This document shows, piece by piece, positions 50,791 through 61,245 of a stretch of 64,000 bases of DNA. Where the stretch lies: the NCBI RefSeq assembly GCF_003202285.1, contig NZ_MASW01000007.1:1-64000 (forward strand). The letters run 5' to 3'. The notes under the pieces are model-generated. The model saw only the letters and a list, made by a program, of their open reading frames with translations, was not told where the DNA came from and did not search any database. The stretch's first letter is position 1. Each line of letters opens with the position of its first letter. The translations under genes were made by a program, and so were the position numbers. The stretch is from Prauserella muralis (lineage in GTDB: Bacteria > Actinomycetota > Actinomycetes > Mycobacteriales > Pseudonocardiaceae).

Positions 50791-51057
50791 CGTATCCCGG
50801 CGACCGGTGGGAAAGGTCGTCGCCGCCGTCATCGAGCCTGCGGACGAGCGGGCCGTACTCTCCCGTGGCGAGCTGCACGCCCTGGTTCGGGCAGTCTCAC
50901 GGGACGTCCATGATCCGGGCCAGCGGATCGCGGGCCATGGTGCCACACCAGGACGGCCACGCCGGAGCCGGACGCGCGGCCGCTCGTGGGCGCTCACGAC
51001 GCCACTTCGACGCCCGGTGTTCACCGGGTGCTCGCACACCGCCGCTACCGTTCGGAC
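50791..51057. other. Intergenic stretch, no gene recognised
   Basis: 267 bp between the crotonase and a LysR gene. An open frame continues here (VGKVVAAVIEPADE) but resembles nothing I recognise. It may be a remnant; no repeats or clear promoter were seen. Confidence 0.4.
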
Positions 51058-51948
51058 GTGGAACTGCGCCATCTGATCTCGTTTCTCGCGATCGCCGACG
51101 AGCTGCACTTCGGCCGCGCCGCGGCGAGCCTGCACCTTGCCCAGCCGTCGCTGAGCCAGCACCTGCGCAGGCTGGAACGCTCCGTCGGGGTCGAACTGGT
51201 CGCGCGCAACTCACACGAGGTGCGGCTCACTCCCGCGGGTGAGGCGTTCCTCGGCCTCGCCCGCGACATCGTCGCCAAGGTGGACCAGGCTGGGGCGGCG
51301 GCCCGTGCCGCCGCCGCGGGCAAGGTGGGCACCCTGCGAATCGGGTACAACTTCCCCGCGGGACAGCGGATCCTGCCCGGTGTGCTCACCACGCTGGACA
51401 GCCGCCATCCCGCCATCGATGTCGAGATGTTCGAGCTGCGGACCGGGCCGCAGCTGGCCGCGCTGGCCGAAGGCAAGCTGGACGTGGCGATGGTGTACGG
51501 CAAGCCCAGCTCCACGTCCCTGCGCAGCAGGCACCTGCTGCGCGTTCCGCTGGTCGCCATCGTCGGCGAGAAACACCGCTGGGCGGGCCGCAGGCGCGTA
51601 CCGTTCGGGGAGCTCGCCGCCGAGTCCTGCGTGCTGTTCAACCGAGCGCAGTCGGCCGCGATGTACGACACCATCCTCTCCGCCGCCCAGAGCAGCGGCA
51701 TCCGGCTCACCATCGCCGAGGAGGTCGACGATCCCGGCGCCACGGCCATCCTCGCGGCCATCAAACCGGTCGTCGGGTTCGCCTCGGCGGCGCGGGGCGT
51801 CTTCGGCGGCACGCCCGGCAGCCCCCGCACCACCTCGGTGGCCCTGTACGACCCGGTCCCCATTCTCGACCTCTACGTCGCCTGGTCCGACGCGCGGAAC
51901 CCGCTTGTGGAAGCCTTCCTCGGCTGCCTGCCGGCCACGCTCACTTGA
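51058..51948 (+). CDS. LysR-family transcriptional regulator
   Basis: Protein of 296 aa starting at GTG 51058 with the classic opening ELRHLISFLAIADELHFGRAAASLHLAQPSLSQHLRRLE and a ligand domain from about residue 90 (TLRIGYNFPAGQRILPGVL). It resembles the CbbR/BenM-type group regulating aromatic or acid metabolism. Its target is unclear: the crotonase lies upstream on the same strand, and the Ugp operon is convergent, overlapping its 3' end by 8 bp. Confidence 0.9.
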   Translation: MELRHLISFLAIADELHFGRAAASLHLAQPSLSQHLRRLERSVGVELVARNSHEVRLTPAGEAFLGLARDIVAKVDQAGAAARAAAAGKVGTLRIGYNFPAGQRILPGVLTTLDSRHPAIDVEMFELRTGPQLAALAEGKLDVAMVYGKPSSTSLRSRHLLRVPLVAIVGEKHRWAGRRRVPFGELAAESCVLFNRAQSAAMYDTILSAAQSSGIRLTIAEEVDDPGATAILAAIKPVVGFASAARGVFGGTPGSPRTTSVALYDPVPILDLYVAWSDARNPLVEAFLGCLPATLT

Positions 51949-52771
51949 GTCCCGACCGCACGAACGCGTTCACGATGTGCCGCTGCAGGACGAGGTAGAG
52001 CGCGAACACCGGCAGGCACGCCAGGCCGGCCGTGGCCATCAGCGGGCCCCAGTCGTTGCCCTCGGTGCCCATGAAGCTGCGCAGGCCCAGCTGCACGACG
52101 GCGTTGCTGCGCTGCAGCACCATCGCGGGCCAGAAGTACTCGTTCCACGCGCTGATCGCCAGCAGGATGCCCAGCGCGGCCAGTGCGGGCCGCAGGGTCG
52201 GGACGACGACGGTCCACAAGGCACTCCACGACGTCCGGCCGTCCATGCGCGCGGCGTCGAGCAGCTCCTTCGGGAAGCTGTTGAGGTGCTCCCGCAGCAA
52301 CAGCACGCCCAGGGCCGAGCACAGCGTCGGCACGATCACGCCCGCGAGCGTCTCCAGCAGGCCCAGCCGCGACAGCAGCACGTAGTTCGGCAGCATCGTC
52401 GCCTGGAACGGCACGAGCCACGTGCCGACGAACATCAGGTACAGCAGCCGCTGGAACGGGAACCGCCATGCCGCGAAGGCGTAGGCGGCGAGCAGCGCCA
52501 CCAGCAGCTGCCCCAGCGCGCTGAACACCGCGACCACGCCGGTGTTGACCAGCATGCCCAGCACGTCGTTCTTCGCGAACGCCTCCGTGTAGCTCGCCGT
52601 GGACAGCGGCCACGGCAGCACCGACAGCGACGACACGTCCTGCGGTGCGCGCAGCGAGGTCGCGTAGAGCCAGTAGATGGGGAACACGCACACCAGGCTC
52701 AACAGGCCGAGCACGACGTGCCCGCCGAGCCGCCGGGCCCGCGACGACTCCCCCACCACCTCAGTCGTCAT
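51941..52771 (-). CDS. ABC transporter permease, MalG/UgpE type
   Basis: Protein of 276 aa with six membrane segments and the EAA loop AARMDGRTSWSALWTVVVPTLRPALAAL near residue 180 that contacts the ATPase. It is the last gene of the five-gene importer operon and overlaps the other permease by 11 bp. It belongs to the CUT1 family for sugars or glycerol-phosphate compounds. Confidence 0.92.
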   Translation of the reverse strand: MTTEVVGESSRARRLGGHVVLGLLSLVCVFPIYWLYATSLRAPQDVSSLSVLPWPLSTASYTEAFAKNDVLGMLVNTGVVAVFSALGQLLVALLAAYAFAAWRFPFQRLLYLMFVGTWLVPFQATMLPNYVLLSRLGLLETLAGVIVPTLCSALGVLLLREHLNSFPKELLDAARMDGRTSWSALWTVVVPTLRPALAALGILLAISAWNEYFWPAMVLQRSNAVVQLGLRSFMGTEGNDWGPLMATAGLACLPVFALYLVLQRHIVNAFVRSGLK

Positions 52772-53729
52772 GATGACTCAGCCTTGCCGCGAGCCGCGTC
52801 AGCAACGCGGCCACCACGATGAAGCCAAGGAAGAACAGCACTCCCGCCGCGGCGGCCAGGCCCGCGTCGTGGCTGCGGAATCCGTACTCCCAGAGCAGGT
52901 AGTAGAGGTTGGTGGTCGAGGAGACCGGCCCGCCCTGGGTCAGGGTGTCGATCAGCGGGAACGTCCACTGCGCCGACAGCAGCACGGTCATGAGCGCCAG
53001 GAACGCCAGCGTCGGCGAGAGCAGCGGCAGGGTGACCCAGCGGGTCACCTGGCTTCGCGAGGCTCCGTCGACCTGTGCCGCCGCCGCGTAGTCGGGATTG
53101 ATGCCCGCCAGCCCCGCCGTCACCACGAGCACGGCGAACCCGACGACGTGCCAGCCGGTGATCACGATGATCGACCACTGTGCGGTGCTCGCCGTGTTGA
53201 GCCAGTTCACGTCGGTGCCGAGCACGCGGTTGACGGCACCGGCGGACGGGTCCAGCAGCCACTGCCACACGGCGGCACCGGCCACCGGGGCGACGAGCAT
53301 CGGCGCGAACACCAGTGCCCGGTACACTCCCTGGGCCCGGCCGCGCACCCGCCGGGTGAGCAGCGCGACCGCCACCGGGATCACGACCGTGAACGGCAGC
53401 ATCCCGAGGATCACGACCACCGTGCGCCAGACCGCGCGACCCAGCTCCGGCGTACCGAGCAGCCGCTCGTAGTTGCCGAGCCCCACGTCGACCATCGGCG
53501 TGCTCGGCACCAGGTTCCACGAGTACGTCGACAGGACGAACGTCTGGGCCAGCGGCTGGTAGGTCCACACGACGAGCAGCACGACGGCGGGCACGAGGTA
53601 GAGGTACGGCGGCGCGAGCCGGCGTATCCGGCTCCACCCGGACTCCCGGGAGGCGGGCGCCGTGCCCGCCGTGCCCGCCTCCCGGTTCCGCGCGGGAGCC
53701 GCGACCTCCACGAAGGTGCCGCTCACCAT
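52761..53729 (-). CDS. ABC transporter permease, MalF/UgpA type
   Basis: Protein of 322 aa. A charged N-terminal tail of about 35 residues precedes six membrane segments (PPYLYLVPAVVLLVVWTYQPL onward), with the EAA loop AAAQVDGASRSQVTRWVTLPLLSPTLAF near 230. It pairs with the MalG-type permease. ATG 53729 overlaps the phosphodiesterase stop by 7 bp; longer in-frame readings through the phosphodiesterase gene are rejected. Confidence 0.92.
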   Translation of the reverse strand: MVSGTFVEVAAPARNREAGTAGTAPASRESGWSRIRRLAPPYLYLVPAVVLLVVWTYQPLAQTFVLSTYSWNLVPSTPMVDVGLGNYERLLGTPELGRAVWRTVVVILGMLPFTVVIPVAVALLTRRVRGRAQGVYRALVFAPMLVAPVAGAAVWQWLLDPSAGAVNRVLGTDVNWLNTASTAQWSIIVITGWHVVGFAVLVVTAGLAGINPDYAAAAQVDGASRSQVTRWVTLPLLSPTLAFLALMTVLLSAQWTFPLIDTLTQGGPVSSTTNLYYLLWEYGFRSHDAGLAAAAGVLFFLGFIVVAALLTRLAARLSHHDD

Positions 53730-54580
53730 GTGCCGACGACCTCCCGCACCAGCCGCACCCTCTCGGCGGCCGCCACGTCGTACACGCCCTCGGCCCGCGA
53801 CAGCGGCACCGCGGTGGCCACGACCTGGTCCCCGAAGACGTCGATGCGGCTGAACGCCGCGTCCGCGCGCGCTCGCAGCCTGCCCTTCGGCGGCACCGCC
53901 GCGACGCCGTAGGCCAGGGCGGGCCCCACCCACACCGGGATCGCGCCGAGCGCTCCGCAGCCTGCGTGGTGGGCGTGCCCGGTGACCACGAACCGGACGT
54001 CGCTGCCCTCGACAACCCTGGCCAGCCGCTCGGCCTCCCGTAGCCGCAGCAGGTGCACCGTCGGCACCGGCGACGGCAGCGGCGGGTGGTGGCACACCAG
54101 CACGGTGCCCCGTGGCGCGGGTGTGGCCAGCACGTCGCCCAGCCAGTCGAGCTGGTCGGCGGAAAGGTGCCCGTCGTGCTGGCCCGGCTCGCTGCTGTCC
54201 AGCGACACGATGCGCAGGCCGCCCACCATGGTCACCGTGTCATAGTCCGCTGTGGACGGCTCCGCGCCGAGCACCTCGGTACGGAAGGCCCCGCGCTCGT
54301 CGTGGTTGCCCAACGCGTAGATCACCTCGGCACCGAGCCGCTGGGCAGCGGGTTCCACGACCTCGCGCAGCCTGCGATAGGCGGAGGCAGCGCCGTTGTC
54401 GGCGAGGTCGCCGGTGAGCAGCAGCGCCGCCACCGGCAGGCCCGACCGCTCGATCATCTCCAGCGCCGCGACGAGGTTCGCCGCCGTGTCGACGACGTCG
54501 TGCATCAGCGCTCCCTCGGGCAGCAGGTGGCTGTCGGTCAGCTGCACCAGGGTGAGATCCGGCCCGGTGCCCACGCTCAC
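53723..54580 (-). CDS. Calcineurin-type phosphodiesterase (CpdA/GpdQ-like)
   Basis: Binuclear metallophosphoesterase of 285 aa with all five motif blocks: DSH (LVQLTDSH), GDLADNG, GNHDERG, VCHHPPLPS and GHAHH. CpdA hydrolyses cAMP; GpdQ hydrolyses glycerophosphodiesters. Its position inside an Ugp-like importer operon, overlapping the binding protein by 4 bp (GTGA), favours a glycerophosphodiesterase replacing the usual UgpQ. That is inference. No signal peptide is seen, so it should act on imported substrate in the cytoplasm. Confidence 0.86.
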   Translation of the reverse strand: MSVGTGPDLTLVQLTDSHLLPEGALMHDVVDTAANLVAALEMIERSGLPVAALLLTGDLADNGAASAYRRLREVVEPAAQRLGAEVIYALGNHDERGAFRTEVLGAEPSTADYDTVTMVGGLRIVSLDSSEPGQHDGHLSADQLDWLGDVLATPAPRGTVLVCHHPPLPSPVPTVHLLRLREAERLARVVEGSDVRFVVTGHAHHAGCGALGAIPVWVGPALAYGVAAVPPKGRLRARADAAFSRIDVFGDQVVATAVPLSRAEGVYDVAAAERVRLVREVVGTW

Positions 54581-55950
54581 TTTCCTCCGCCCTGCATCAG
54601 CCCCGTGGCCTCCTCCTGCACGGAGCGCAGCGACTCGGCGGGATCGGCGCCCTGGTACACGGCGTTCTCCACGGCCTGCATCATGCCGTCGCGGATCTGC
54701 AGGTAGTTCGCGCCGGGCATCGACACCCACGGCTCCAGGTGCTCCAGCTGCTTCAGGTTTGGCTCGAGGTACGGGTTCTCGCCGGCCCACTGCTTCAGGC
54801 CGTCCGGATCGTCCACCAGCCCGGTGCGCAGTGGCAGGTAGCCGATCTTGGTGGCGATCGTGGTGTAGGCCCGCTCGCTGGTGAGGAACCTGATCAGCTC
54901 CCACGCGGCCCGCTGCTTGGCGGCGTCCTTCGAGAACACGAACAGCGCGGCGCCGGAGTTGGTCGGGACGGCCTGCTTGCCGTCGAAGCTCGGCATCGCC
55001 GCGGCGCCGAGCTCCCACCTGTCGCCGGCGCCCTTGAGGAAGGTGCCCTGGATGGCGCTGGACTCCAGGATCATGCCGAGGTCGCCGCGGGCGAAGGACT
55101 CGACGGCCTGCATCTGGGTGCGGTTGGGCATGGCGCCGGCTTTCACCATGTCCTGCATAACGCGCACGACCTCGACCGAGGGCTCCTCGGCGAACGTCAG
55201 TGTCGAGCGGTCCTCGGAGAGGACCCTGCCGCCGTTGGAGCGCACGAGCGCCTGGAAGCACCAGTCCTTGGCGGCCTTGGTCAGGCAGTCCACATAGGCG
55301 CCACCCTTGCCGGTCCTTTGCTGGATGGTCTTCGCCGCGTCGCGGACCTCGGCCCAGGTGGCCGGCGGGTTCTCGGGGTCGAGACCGGCCTGGGTGAACA
55401 GCTGCTTGTTGTAGTAGAGCATCGGCGTGGAGAAGACGAACGGCACGCCGTAGGTCTTGCCGTTCCAGTCGCCGAGGGTGCGCGCCGACTCAGCGTAGGG
55501 GTACTGCTCACCGTCGAAGTTGGCCTGCACGGCGTCCTTGCCGACCAGGTCGTCCAGCGGCAGAGCCTTGAGCTGGTTGACGGTGAAGTCGAGATCCGAG
55601 AAGCCCAGCTGCACGACGTCGGGCGGGCTGCCCGCGGTGAGCTGGCTCTGCAGGCTCGAGATGGTGTCGGTGGCCGGGTTCGCGCTGTTGCCCTGCGGCT
55701 TCTGTGCCGTCACCGAGATGTTCGGGTGTTGTTTCTCGAACGCGGCGATCAGCTCGTTGAACGTGTCGGTCCACGCGCCGGCCTGGCCGAAGTTGTAGCT
55801 CTCGAAGACGATCGACACCTTCTGGTCCGGCTTCAGCTCGGGAACGCGGCTCACCGGCCCTTCCGAGCCGGTGCTCTCGCTGCCCAGTCCGCAGGCCGAG
55901 GTGGCCAGCAGCAGCGTCGCGGCGCAGGCCGCGAGCAGGGTCCTTTTCAT
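54577..55950 (-). CDS. ABC transporter solute-binding lipoprotein (UgpB-like)
   Basis: Protein of 457 aa with a lipoprotein signal peptide: MKRTLLAACAATLLLATSAC, lipid-modified Cys20. The mature part is an extracellular solute-binding protein family 1 fold (TDTFNELIAAFEKQHPNISV, SPPDVVQLGFSDLDF, PMLYYNKQLFTQAGLDPENPPATW). The C-terminal half (LPLRTGLVDDP) and the context resemble glycerol-3-phosphate/glycerophosphodiester-binding proteins. It captures the ligand outside the membrane for the two permeases. Confidence 0.9.
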   Translation of the reverse strand: MKRTLLAACAATLLLATSACGLGSESTGSEGPVSRVPELKPDQKVSIVFESYNFGQAGAWTDTFNELIAAFEKQHPNISVTAQKPQGNSANPATDTISSLQSQLTAGSPPDVVQLGFSDLDFTVNQLKALPLDDLVGKDAVQANFDGEQYPYAESARTLGDWNGKTYGVPFVFSTPMLYYNKQLFTQAGLDPENPPATWAEVRDAAKTIQQRTGKGGAYVDCLTKAAKDWCFQALVRSNGGRVLSEDRSTLTFAEEPSVEVVRVMQDMVKAGAMPNRTQMQAVESFARGDLGMILESSAIQGTFLKGAGDRWELGAAAMPSFDGKQAVPTNSGAALFVFSKDAAKQRAAWELIRFLTSERAYTTIATKIGYLPLRTGLVDDPDGLKQWAGENPYLEPNLKQLEHLEPWVSMPGANYLQIRDGMMQAVENAVYQGADPAESLRSVQEEATGLMQGGGK

Positions 55951-55979
55951 GGGGGATTCCTATTTCTGTGCGGGGACGA

Positions 55980-57080
<1,101 letters not shown>

Positions 57081-57393
57081 AACTGGTACCGCACCTTTCC
57101 CTTTCGTCGGCGGCTTTCCACCGAACGGGCTCAGTGCAACAGCGGTGCGTATACGGATGGTGAACAGACCCCGTGCCGATCGGGAAACGCAATCAAGCCA
57201 GTGCGATCGCCTCTGGCCGCGAGCTGGTATCCCCCGTCGAGCACGGAGCCGAGGCGGGTATCGGCGCCGGCCACACGCCGGGGATGCGGCAGGTCGGTGT
57301 CGCGAGCGGCCGCCGGGTCCCCAGCGTCTTGACCAAGCTCGCTGTTTCGGCCGATGCTGGTCTCAGCAATGGGCGAAAGGGGGGCGATGGACG
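57081..57393. promoter_or_regulatory. Divergent intergenic region of the importer operon and the CBS-BON gene
   Basis: 313 bp holding the promoters of both divergent units. No convincing open frame, hairpin or long palindrome was seen. A GTATAC sequence near 57147 is the only locally AT-rich spot and might mark a promoter or regulator site. Elements were not resolved further. Confidence 0.4.
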
Positions 57394-58038
57394 GTGTCTG
57401 AGCAACGGGTAGCCGACGTGATGACCCGCAGGGTCGTCGCCGTCGGCCTGGACACCCCGTTTCGCGACATCGTCCACGCCCTGGTCGAACACACGCTGAC
57501 CGCGGTGCCGGTCATCGACCCGGCCAGCCGTCCGGTCGGCATCGTCACCGTGGCCGACGCGGCAGCGAAGCGCGAGTTCCACGGTGCCTCGGACCTGCCG
57601 CCCGTGTTCGGCGTCCCCCGCCGCTGGAGCCGGCGGCGCAAGGCCCGGGCGCTCACCGCGGCCGACCTGATGACCGCCCCGGCCCCCACCGTCACCGCGA
57701 GCGCCCCCGTGCACGCCGCGTTGCGGCGCATGGCCCACCGCCACACGCAGTTGTGCGTGATCGACGAACGCGGCCATCTCGTCGGCGTGTTCGCTCATCG
57801 TGACGCCTTGCGCTGTTATCTCCGGCCGGACGCCGAGATCCATTCCGAGCTCGAAGAACGCCTGCCCGGCGACATCGCCGTCCACGTGAGCGACGGCGCC
57901 GTCGTCCTGAGCGGCACCGTCCAGCTGCACAGCCACATCGGCAAGGTTCTCCGGGACGCCTGGCGGGTGCCGGGAGTCGTCGCCGTCGATCACCACCTGG
58001 AGTACCGCATCGAGGACCTGCCCGCACACGGGCTCTGA
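57394..58038 (+). CDS. CBS-pair and BON domain protein
   Basis: Protein of 214 aa. Two CBS motifs (ADVMTRRVVAVGLDTPFRDIV with TAVPVIDPASRPVGIVTVAD, and AADLMTAPAPTVTAS with LCVIDERGHLVGVFAHRD) form a Bateman module, followed by a BON domain (about 148-212, DIAVHVSDGAVVLSGTV). Such actinobacterial proteins are linked to hypoxia or stress responses and may bind adenine nucleotides; the exact role is unknown. GTG 57394 follows a purine-rich GGGGGG stretch and gives the standard N-terminus. Confidence 0.87.
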   Translation: MSEQRVADVMTRRVVAVGLDTPFRDIVHALVEHTLTAVPVIDPASRPVGIVTVADAAAKREFHGASDLPPVFGVPRRWSRRRKARALTAADLMTAPAPTVTASAPVHAALRRMAHRHTQLCVIDERGHLVGVFAHRDALRCYLRPDAEIHSELEERLPGDIAVHVSDGAVVLSGTVQLHSHIGKVLRDAWRVPGVVAVDHHLEYRIEDLPAHGL

Positions 58039-58076
58039 TCCGGGCCGAGGCAGCCCGGACGCGCCGGAGTACGGCG

Positions 58077-58703
58077 TCAGTAGCCGCGCGCGATCCATTC
58101 GGCCAGGTGCGGCGCCTCGGTGCCGATCGTCGTCCCGTCGCCGTGTCCGGTGTGGACACGGGTCTCCTCGGGCAACGCGAACAGGCGGTCCCGGATCGAG
58201 TCGATGATCGTGGGGAAGTCGGAGAACGAACGTCCGGTGGCGCCGGGCCCGCCCGCGAACAGCGTGTCCCCCGAGAACAGCGCCTTCGCCTCGGGCAGGT
58301 GCAGGCAGACCGAGCCAGGCGAGTGCCCCGGACTGTGGAGCACGTGGAGCTCGGTTCCTGCCACGGCGATCCGGTCACCATCGCTCAGCGCCTGGAACGG
58401 CTCGCCCGGGTGGGTCATCTCCCACAGTTCCTGGTCGCCTGGATGGAGGAGGACCGGCGCGTGGACGTTCTTGCCGAGTGCCGGGGCCACCGTCACGTGG
58501 TCGTTGTGCCCGTGCGTGCACAGGACCGCCACGACCTGGCGCCCGGCGACCGCGTCGACGATCGCGGCGTCGTCGTGGGCGGCGTCGACGATGACGACCT
58601 CGCTGTCGTCGCCGATCAGCCAAATGTTGTTGTCGACCTCCCAGCTGCCGCCGTCGAGGGTGAACACACCGCTGGTGACGACGTGGTCGATCCGCAGGCT
58701 CAC
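58077..58703 (-). CDS. MBL-fold hydrolase, partner of mycothiol formaldehyde dehydrogenase
   Basis: Protein of 208 aa of the glyoxalase II-like metallo-beta-lactamase fold with THGHNDH, a metal-binding [13 protein letters not shown] and [10 protein letters not shown]. It overlaps mscR by 4 bp. The same pairing exists in mycobacteria (the MscR gene with an adjacent MBL gene), which suggests hydrolysis of S-formylmycothiol to formate and mycothiol. The substrate assignment is inferred from that neighbourhood. Confidence 0.87.
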   Translation of the reverse strand: MSLRIDHVVTSGVFTLDGGSWEVDNNIWLIGDDSEVVIVDAAHDDAAIVDAVAGRQVVAVLCTHGHNDHVTVAPALGKNVHAPVLLHPGDQELWEMTHPGEPFQALSDGDRIAVAGTELHVLHSPGHSPGSVCLHLPEAKALFSGDTLFAGGPGATGRSFSDFPTIIDSIRDRLFALPEETRVHTGHGDGTTIGTEAPHLAEWIARGY

Positions 58704-59785
58704 AGGACCACCACCGACCGCAGCACCTCACCGGAATGCATGGTGTGAAAGGCCTTTTCGACGTCGTGCAGTGAGATCCGCTCGGTGACGAACCTGTCGA
58801 GCGGCAGCCTGCCCTGCAGGTGCAGTTCGACCAGCATCGGGAAGTCTCGCTCCGGCAGGCAGTCGCCGTACCACGACGACTTGAGCGCGCCTCCGTGCGA
58901 GAAGAAGTCGAGCAGCGGCATCTCCAGGCGCATGTCCGGCGTCGGCACGCCGACCAGCACGACCGTGCCCGCGAGGTCGCGGGCATAGAAGGCCTGCTTC
59001 CAGGTCTCCGGGCGGCCCACCGCGTCGATCACGACATCGGCGCCGAACCCGCCGGTCAGTCCCTGGATCGCCGCGACGGCGTCGGTCTCGGCCGCGTTCA
59101 CCGTGTGCGTCGCGCCCAGCCCGGCGGCCCACTCGAGCTTGGTCGCGTCGCGGTCCACGGCGATGATCGTCGTGGCCCCCGCGAGGCGTGCCCCGGCGAT
59201 CGCCGCGTCGCCAACGCCCCCGCATCCGATGACGGCAACCGAGTCACCACGGCTCACCGCACCGGTGTTGACCGCCGCGCCGATGCCTGCCATGACACCG
59301 CAGCCGAGCAGCCCGGCGACCGCGGGATCGACGGCGGGGTCGACCTTGGTGCACTGCCCGGCATGCACCAGCGTCTTGTCCGCGAACGCGCCGATGCCCA
59401 GCGCCGGGGTCAGCTCGGTCCCGTCCGTCAACGTCATCCGCTGCGCGGCGTTGAACGTGTCGAAGCAGTACTGCGGCCTGCCGCGCTTGCAGGCCCGGCA
59501 TCGTCCGCAGACCGCTCGCCAGTTCAGTACGACGAAGTCCCCCGGCTGTACCGAGTCCACGCCCTCGCCGACGCTCTCGACGGTGCCCGCCGCCTCGTGC
59601 CCGAGCAGGAAGGGGAACTCGTCGTTGATGCCGCCCTCGCGGTAGGTCAGGTCGGTGTGGCACACCCCGCATGCCCTGACCGCGACAACGACCTCGCCAG
59701 GACCGGGGTCGGGAATCACGATGTCGGTGAGCTCGACCGGGCTTCCCTTGGCGCGCGCGATCACACCGCGGACCTGCTGTGGCAT
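58700..59785 (-). CDS. mscR: S-(hydroxymethyl)mycothiol dehydrogenase
   Basis: Zinc alcohol dehydrogenase of 361 aa of class III. Catalytic zinc ligands are in [14 protein letters not shown] and GHEAAG; structural zinc cysteines are in [15 protein letters not shown]; the nucleotide motif is [32 protein letters not shown] is the typical MscR start. The enzyme oxidises the spontaneous adduct of formaldehyde and mycothiol, also reducing nitrosomycothiol. It marks the organism as a mycothiol producer. GGAGG precedes the ATG. A LuxR-type regulator diverges upstream. Confidence 0.92.
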   Translation of the reverse strand: MPQQVRGVIARAKGSPVELTDIVIPDPGPGEVVVAVRACGVCHTDLTYREGGINDEFPFLLGHEAAGTVESVGEGVDSVQPGDFVVLNWRAVCGRCRACKRGRPQYCFDTFNAAQRMTLTDGTELTPALGIGAFADKTLVHAGQCTKVDPAVDPAVAGLLGCGVMAGIGAAVNTGAVSRGDSVAVIGCGGVGDAAIAGARLAGATTIIAVDRDATKLEWAAGLGATHTVNAAETDAVAAIQGLTGGFGADVVIDAVGRPETWKQAFYARDLAGTVVLVGVPTPDMRLEMPLLDFFSHGGALKSSWYGDCLPERDFPMLVELHLQGRLPLDRFVTERISLHDVEKAFHTMHSGEVLRSVVVL

Positions 59786-59923
59786 CGAGACTGTTCCTCC
59801 ATCCTCGGCGGGAAAGCATGCCTGTGCACGCATGCCTTGCCGACCGTAATCGCGGTTCGCGCGCACATGACCTCACCGAAAGGAGAGTAGGACCTCGACC
59901 TCCGACCAGGTTAGGGTGCAGGG

Positions 59924-61213
59924 ATGCCCGGCACGGAGACAGCAGACCCGATCACCGACCTCGTCGGGCTCCGCGAGGTCCTCGACGGCCCCCTGCACGA
60001 GATCGCGCGGCGCCTTTCCCGCTACCTCTCCGGGCGATGGCCGCACACCGCGCTGGTCATCTTCACGCGCGAGTGCACGGGCCGTCCCCGCAAGGTGGCC
60101 GGAGACACGAAGACGATCAACAAGGTCACGATCGAGGAGCTGGAGACGCTCAAGGCCGCTCTCGAGCCCGGCAGACCGGCCGGCACGACCGCCACGATCG
60201 CTGGCGGCCGACGAACGGTCTGGGCGATCCGCGACGCCGCGGATCTGCTGCTCGTGCTGATCCCCCGGACACCGGGGCGGCAGTTCCCCGAGCCGCACCG
60301 GCTGTCCGCGATCTTCGGCCTCGTCTCGACCTCCATCCGGCAGCAGGTCGCGCAGGCCAGCCCCGACTACCTCGCCGAGTCCCGTGCCGCGGCGCTCGAA
60401 CGGGAACGCACGATCACCGAACTGGCCGCCGCCCACGAGGCCACGCTCGTCGCGATACTCACCACGTTGCGCTCCACCGGGCTCGACGACAGCCGCGCAC
60501 GCAGCGCCGCCGCGGACTCCGCCTCCTCCGCGCTGGTGACGTTGCGGACGGCGCGGCACGCGGACCAGGCGCTGTCCGACGAACCTCCTGCGTCCGCGTT
60601 CAGCAGGCTCCGCAGGGAACTCCGCCAACTGTTGCGCCACCATCCGGCGCGGATCGAGTTCGTCGCCCCGCCCGGTGCCAGCCGCGCGCTGCCCGGCGAC
60701 GTCGCCCACGCGGCGCGCGCGATGACCCGCACCGCCGTGGTGGCACTGGCCGCGCAGCCGGACCTCACACGTCTGCGGATCTCCTGGACCAGCAGCGGAG
60801 ACTCGCTCCGGGTGGACGTTCGCGACCAGGGTCCGGGCACGCTGGATGCCGACACGCTGCGACACCAGCTGGAGGGCCGATCCCGCGCGCTCGGCGCCAC
60901 CTTCGAGGTGGACTGCGCGCCTGGGTGGGGAAGCCAGGTCACCGTCGACCTGCCTGTCGACCCACCCTCGAAGGCGGCACGCGCGACCGAGCTGACCAAT
61001 CTGAATCGCCGCGAGCGCGAAGTGCTCGCCCAGCTCGCGCTGGGCAGGCGTAACAAGACCATCGCGGCGGAACTCGGCGTCGCCGAGAGCACGGTCAAGT
61101 TCCATGTCACCAAGTTGCTGCAGAAGCTCGGAGTCACCACCCGCGGCGAGGCGGCAGCACTGGCGCTCACGGCGGGATCCGACGTGGCGCCGGCCGCTAC
61201 CCGGAGCAGGTGA
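59924..61213 (+). CDS. LuxR-family regulator with GAF-like and ATPase-like regions
   Basis: Protein of 429 aa. The N-terminal 150 residues may be a sensor (GAF-like in pattern). Residues about 155-345 resemble a histidine-kinase dimerisation plus degenerate ATPase part (VDVRDQGPGTL, FEVDCAPGWGSQVTVDLP). The C-terminus is a clear LuxR helix-turn-helix (LNRREREVLAQLALGRRNKTIAAELGV...TKLLQKLGVTTRGEAAALA). It lacks a receiver domain, so signalling may be within one chain. It diverges from mscR and converges on the phosphofructokinase gene, and may regulate formaldehyde genes. Confidence 0.82.
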   Translation: MPGTETADPITDLVGLREVLDGPLHEIARRLSRYLSGRWPHTALVIFTRECTGRPRKVAGDTKTINKVTIEELETLKAALEPGRPAGTTATIAGGRRTVWAIRDAADLLLVLIPRTPGRQFPEPHRLSAIFGLVSTSIRQQVAQASPDYLAESRAAALERERTITELAAAHEATLVAILTTLRSTGLDDSRARSAAADSASSALVTLRTARHADQALSDEPPASAFSRLRRELRQLLRHHPARIEFVAPPGASRALPGDVAHAARAMTRTAVVALAAQPDLTRLRISWTSSGDSLRVDVRDQGPGTLDADTLRHQLEGRSRALGATFEVDCAPGWGSQVTVDLPVDPPSKAARATELTNLNRREREVLAQLALGRRNKTIAAELGVAESTVKFHVTKLLQKLGVTTRGEAAALALTAGSDVAPAATRSR

Positions 61214-61245
61214 CGACACAACGACTCCGGGTCTCGGCGGCCGCA

